From assembly GCA_000431775.1 (NCBI GenBank), contig FR888226.1, forward strand, positions 34,960-49,701: a stretch of DNA of 14,742 nucleotides. The letters are read 5' to 3'. The notes beneath the pieces were generated by a model. It did no database searches. It had not been told where the DNA came from and saw only the letters and a list, made by a program, of their open reading frames with translations. Made by a program: the position numbers and the translations under genes. The stretch is from Clostridium sp. CAG:413 (GTDB lineage Bacteria > Bacillota > Clostridia > Oscillospirales > Acutalibacteraceae). This document shows, in pieces, positions 13,333-14,742 of this stretch. Within the stretch, counting starts at the first letter, position 1. Every line of letters begins with the position of its first letter.

Positions 13333-13791
13333 ATGGCGCGAGCAAGGTATCAGGTATTGGTTATTCCATATTGCATAGAGGACAGCAATGCACAATTCTG
13401 TTTGTTTCAAAGGAGTGATATAGGCATTTGGCAATTCATAGCTGGTGGCGGAGAAGAGGAGGATATCTCAATCATTGAGTCGGCAAAAAGAGAGGCCTTT
13501 GAAGAAGCCGGGATTTCTAAGACATGTAACTTTTTCAAACTCGACACCTGCTGTAGTATACCATCCAACTGTTTTAAGGACGCAGAAACAATATGGGGTA
13601 AAGAGTGTTTCGTCATTCCGGAGTACACATTTGCAGTAAGATTAACAAGCACTTTTTTGCAGCTATCTCATGAACATACAGAATATAAATGGCTGACTTA
13701 TGCGGAAGCCCAAACGCTACTTCAATATGACAGCAATAAGACTGCTCTGTGGGAACTGAACCGGCGCATTGCGCTTGGAATGTTGAAATAG
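13333..13791 (+). CDS. Nudix hydrolase, dihydroneopterin-triphosphate-pyrophosphatase-like
   Basis: A 152-residue Nudix protein. The start RARYQVLVIPY, the block FCLFQRSDIGIWQFIAGGGEE (22-42), then FFKLDTCCSIP, FVIPEYTFAV, LSHEHTEYKWLTYAEAQTLL and DSNKTALWELNRR together resemble the NudB-like clostridial family that removes pyrophosphate from dihydroneopterin triphosphate or other NTPs. The Nudix box keeps REAFEEAGI (53-61), but the distance between the glycine and the arginine is one residue longer than the canonical GX5EX7RE, so the usual middle glutamate is not in register; Asp44 or Glu43 would have to serve. AAGAGGAG (13318-13325) precedes the ATG with 7-nt spacing. Codon use is AT-rich like the methyltransferase. 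The 178-bp gap on its left holds no clear promoter and only a weak GGCTG/CAGCC hairpin near 13242-13265. A + strand terminator follows. Confidence 0.87.
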   Translation: MARARYQVLVIPYCIEDSNAQFCLFQRSDIGIWQFIAGGGEEEDISIIESAKREAFEEAGISKTCNFFKLDTCCSIPSNCFKDAETIWGKECFVIPEYTFAVRLTSTFLQLSHEHTEYKWLTYAEAQTLLQYDSNKTALWELNRRIALGMLK

Positions 13792-13902
13792 ATAACTTCA
13801 TTTTGCCACAATATTTAATGAGAAAATACCATTTCAAGACGTCACTGCACCACCTTTAACGATTTCTATCAAAATTAAGGTTTTTTGACATAAATTGAAA
13901 GA

Positions 13903-13933
13903 GCTCGTAATCGTCGGATTACGGGCTTTTTTT
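13903..13933 (+). terminator. Intrinsic terminator after the Nudix gene
   Basis: A 10-bp stem with one G-U pair (GCTCGTAATC at 13903-13912, GATTACGGGC at 13917-13926), a GTCG tetraloop and seven T (13927-13933). It lies 111 bp after the Nudix stop. In reverse it has only a poor T-tract, so service to the facing gene that ends at 13997 is uncertain. Confidence 0.88.
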
Positions 13934-13996
13934 GTGCTTATCTCAAATTGTCAAGCGGGCTGTATAATATGAAACGAAATAAAAAGAGTTCTAGTT

Positions 13997-14578
13997 TTAA
14001 CAATCGGACAATTCAATTTTGTTTCCGATTTTGCATGTTGCGAGATAGTTGACTTTTGTGAATCTGTCTTTTATATCGACCGTAAAGTCTAATTTGTAAA
14101 AAGGAACGGAAACAATTTTTAAACGCACAGAGTGAGATCCAACTTCTAGTTTATATTTTGCATTGTATCCGTTGGCAATTTCGCCTCTATGTACGCCGTC
14201 AATGGTAACATCAACACGAGTGGTTTTGTTATAAAATTTGCTTATTGTAACTGCCAAAGAGAAATTAGGTTCTTTAATCACTCTATACAATTCTTGTAAT
14301 CCACGACGCGCAATTGCATTATCATAATCCATAGTTAAAACTTGCTCATACTTTTTCTCGGCACCGTCAATGTCTCCCATTCGCATGCATTCTCCGGCAC
14401 GGAGAAGCAGATTTTTGATTTCGGCAGAGTGATCTAAGCTTATGCTGCCTCGGTGCTCGATGACTATTTTGTCACGAACAATTTTAGTGCCACAATATGA
14501 GCAGAAGCCAAAGTCTCTTGAATCAACAATTTCGATCTGTGCGCCACACTGTGGGCAGATCATAGGAATAAATCCCAT
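13997..14578 (-). CDS. Zinc-ribbon / TPR-like / beta-domain protein, function unknown
   Basis: A 193-residue protein with three parts. Residues 5-33 form a zinc ribbon: C8-P-Q-C11 and C26-S-Y-C29, the usual four-cysteine metal site. Residues 52-98 look like one to two tetratricopeptide-type helices (LLLRAGECMRMGDIDGAEKK, then YEQVLTMDYDNAIARRGLQE). Residues 105-190 are predicted beta-rich and resemble PEGA or carboxypeptidase-regulatory-like modules (VDVTIDGVHRGEIANGYNAK followed by YKLEVGSHSVRLKI). No signal peptide or membrane segment is seen, so it is probably cytoplasmic. Such zinc-ribbon proteins are common and uncharacterised in clostridia. The ATG at 14578 has GAGAGGTG about 6 nt upstream. 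It is AT-rich like its neighbours and faces the Nudix gene. No function is claimed. Confidence 0.8.
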   Translation of the reverse strand: MGFIPMICPQCGAQIEIVDSRDFGFCSYCGTKIVRDKIVIEHRGSISLDHSAEIKNLLLRAGECMRMGDIDGAEKKYEQVLTMDYDNAIARRGLQELYRVIKEPNFSLAVTISKFYNKTTRVDVTIDGVHRGEIANGYNAKYKLEVGSHSVRLKIVSVPFYKLDFTVDIKDRFTKVNYLATCKIGNKIELSDC

Positions 14579-14691
14579 TTCTTACACCTCTCATTTTATG
14601 CTTTGTAGCAATAGCAAAGGCAAAGCACTTTGCTTACAGATAAAATTATCACAGATTAACTGTAAATGCAACACTTTTCGTGCAAGCAAAA

Positions 14692-14717
14692 AACTCCCGT
14701 CTTTATTGACGAGAGTT
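14692..14717 (-). terminator. Minus-strand terminator at the right edge
   Basis: Read on the - strand, AACTCTCGTC (14717-14708) pairs with GACGGGAGTT (14701-14692), with one T-G wobble and an AATAAA loop, and runs into a T-tract (TTTTTTGC including stem bases). It would end transcription entering from a gene right of the window. Confidence 0.75.
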
Positions 14718-14724
14718 ATCGCAG

Positions 14725-14742
14725 TTACTTCCTGCCGTACCC
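14725..14742 (-). CDS. Possible C-terminus of a gene outside the window
   Basis: On the - strand the last 18 bases can be read as Gly-Tyr-Gly-Arg-Lys-stop, with the stop at 14725-14727, 7 bp before the terminator stem. The terminator makes a gene end here plausible. Six codons are too few to identify a product or even to prove coding. Confidence 0.3.
   Translation of the reverse strand, partial: GYGRK

Noticed and set aside
13940..13968. TATAAT at 13963-13968 as a plus-strand promoter
   Set aside because: No acceptable -35 box at 16-18 bp, and it would only drive antisense RNA into the end of the zinc-ribbon gene.
12160..14742. Second copy of the tRNA-Pro 3' end as an attR site
   Set aside because: Looked for GTTCAAGTCTCGCC or CACTCGGACCA downstream by eye and found none, so an integrated element is not proven.

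Overview
The window looks like chromosomal DNA of a low-to-mid-GC Firmicute, most likely a gut-type clostridial species (Oscillospiraceae/Ruminococcaceae-like). This rests on strong AGGAGG-type ribosome binding sites, sigma-A-type promoters, a VanS/VanR-style two-component pair, a DUF5696-type lipoprotein, a COG2426 membrane protein and hairpin-rich intergenic repeats of a kind I associate with this group. The taxonomic call is an inference; no marker gene fixes it.

Region 1 (1-9980). A YhhN/TMEM86-family membrane protein on the + strand ends at a strong shared terminator (752-783). Facing it is a tight seven-gene run on the - strand, read from a good promoter at 9781-9752: response regulator, sensor kinase, DUF5696-like lipoprotein, MIF-type tautomerase, short ComEA-like HhH protein, asparaginyl-tRNA synthetase, and a GPH/MFS transporter with an unusual ~300-residue cytosolic tail. 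Gaps are 3-31 bp, and kinase and lipoprotein genes overlap by 14 bp, so one transcript is plausible. The asnS gene has no room for a T-box leader.

Region 2 (9905-11370). Divergent from the operon is a + strand pair: a fusion of a degenerate pyrophosphatase-like domain to an Ap4A-hydrolase-type Nudix domain, then a COG2426 'small multidrug export' membrane protein, closed by a terminator.

Region 3 (11283-12106). A stretch of over 800 bp without a credible gene, holding two related ~115-bp elements with terminal inverted repeats, plus several strong hairpins of two other kinds. These look like MITE-like or structured intergenic repeats.

Region 4 (12038-12225). A consensus promoter, a tRNA-Pro (anticodon GGG) and its terminator.

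Region 5 (12230-14742). Codon use becomes clearly AT-richer. Genes are a SAM-dependent methyltransferase (probable TTG start), a dihydroneopterin-triphosphate-pyrophosphatase-like Nudix protein, and on the - strand a zinc-ribbon/TPR protein. The change just after a tRNA gene suggests acquired DNA, although I found no att repeat, integrase or transposase. A - strand terminator and a possible C-terminus at the right edge suggest another gene beginning outside the window.

The strongest candidate for something not well described is the - strand operon, which puts a bacterial MIF homologue and a tRNA synthetase under what looks like two-component control, together with a surface lipoprotein and a tail-bearing transporter.
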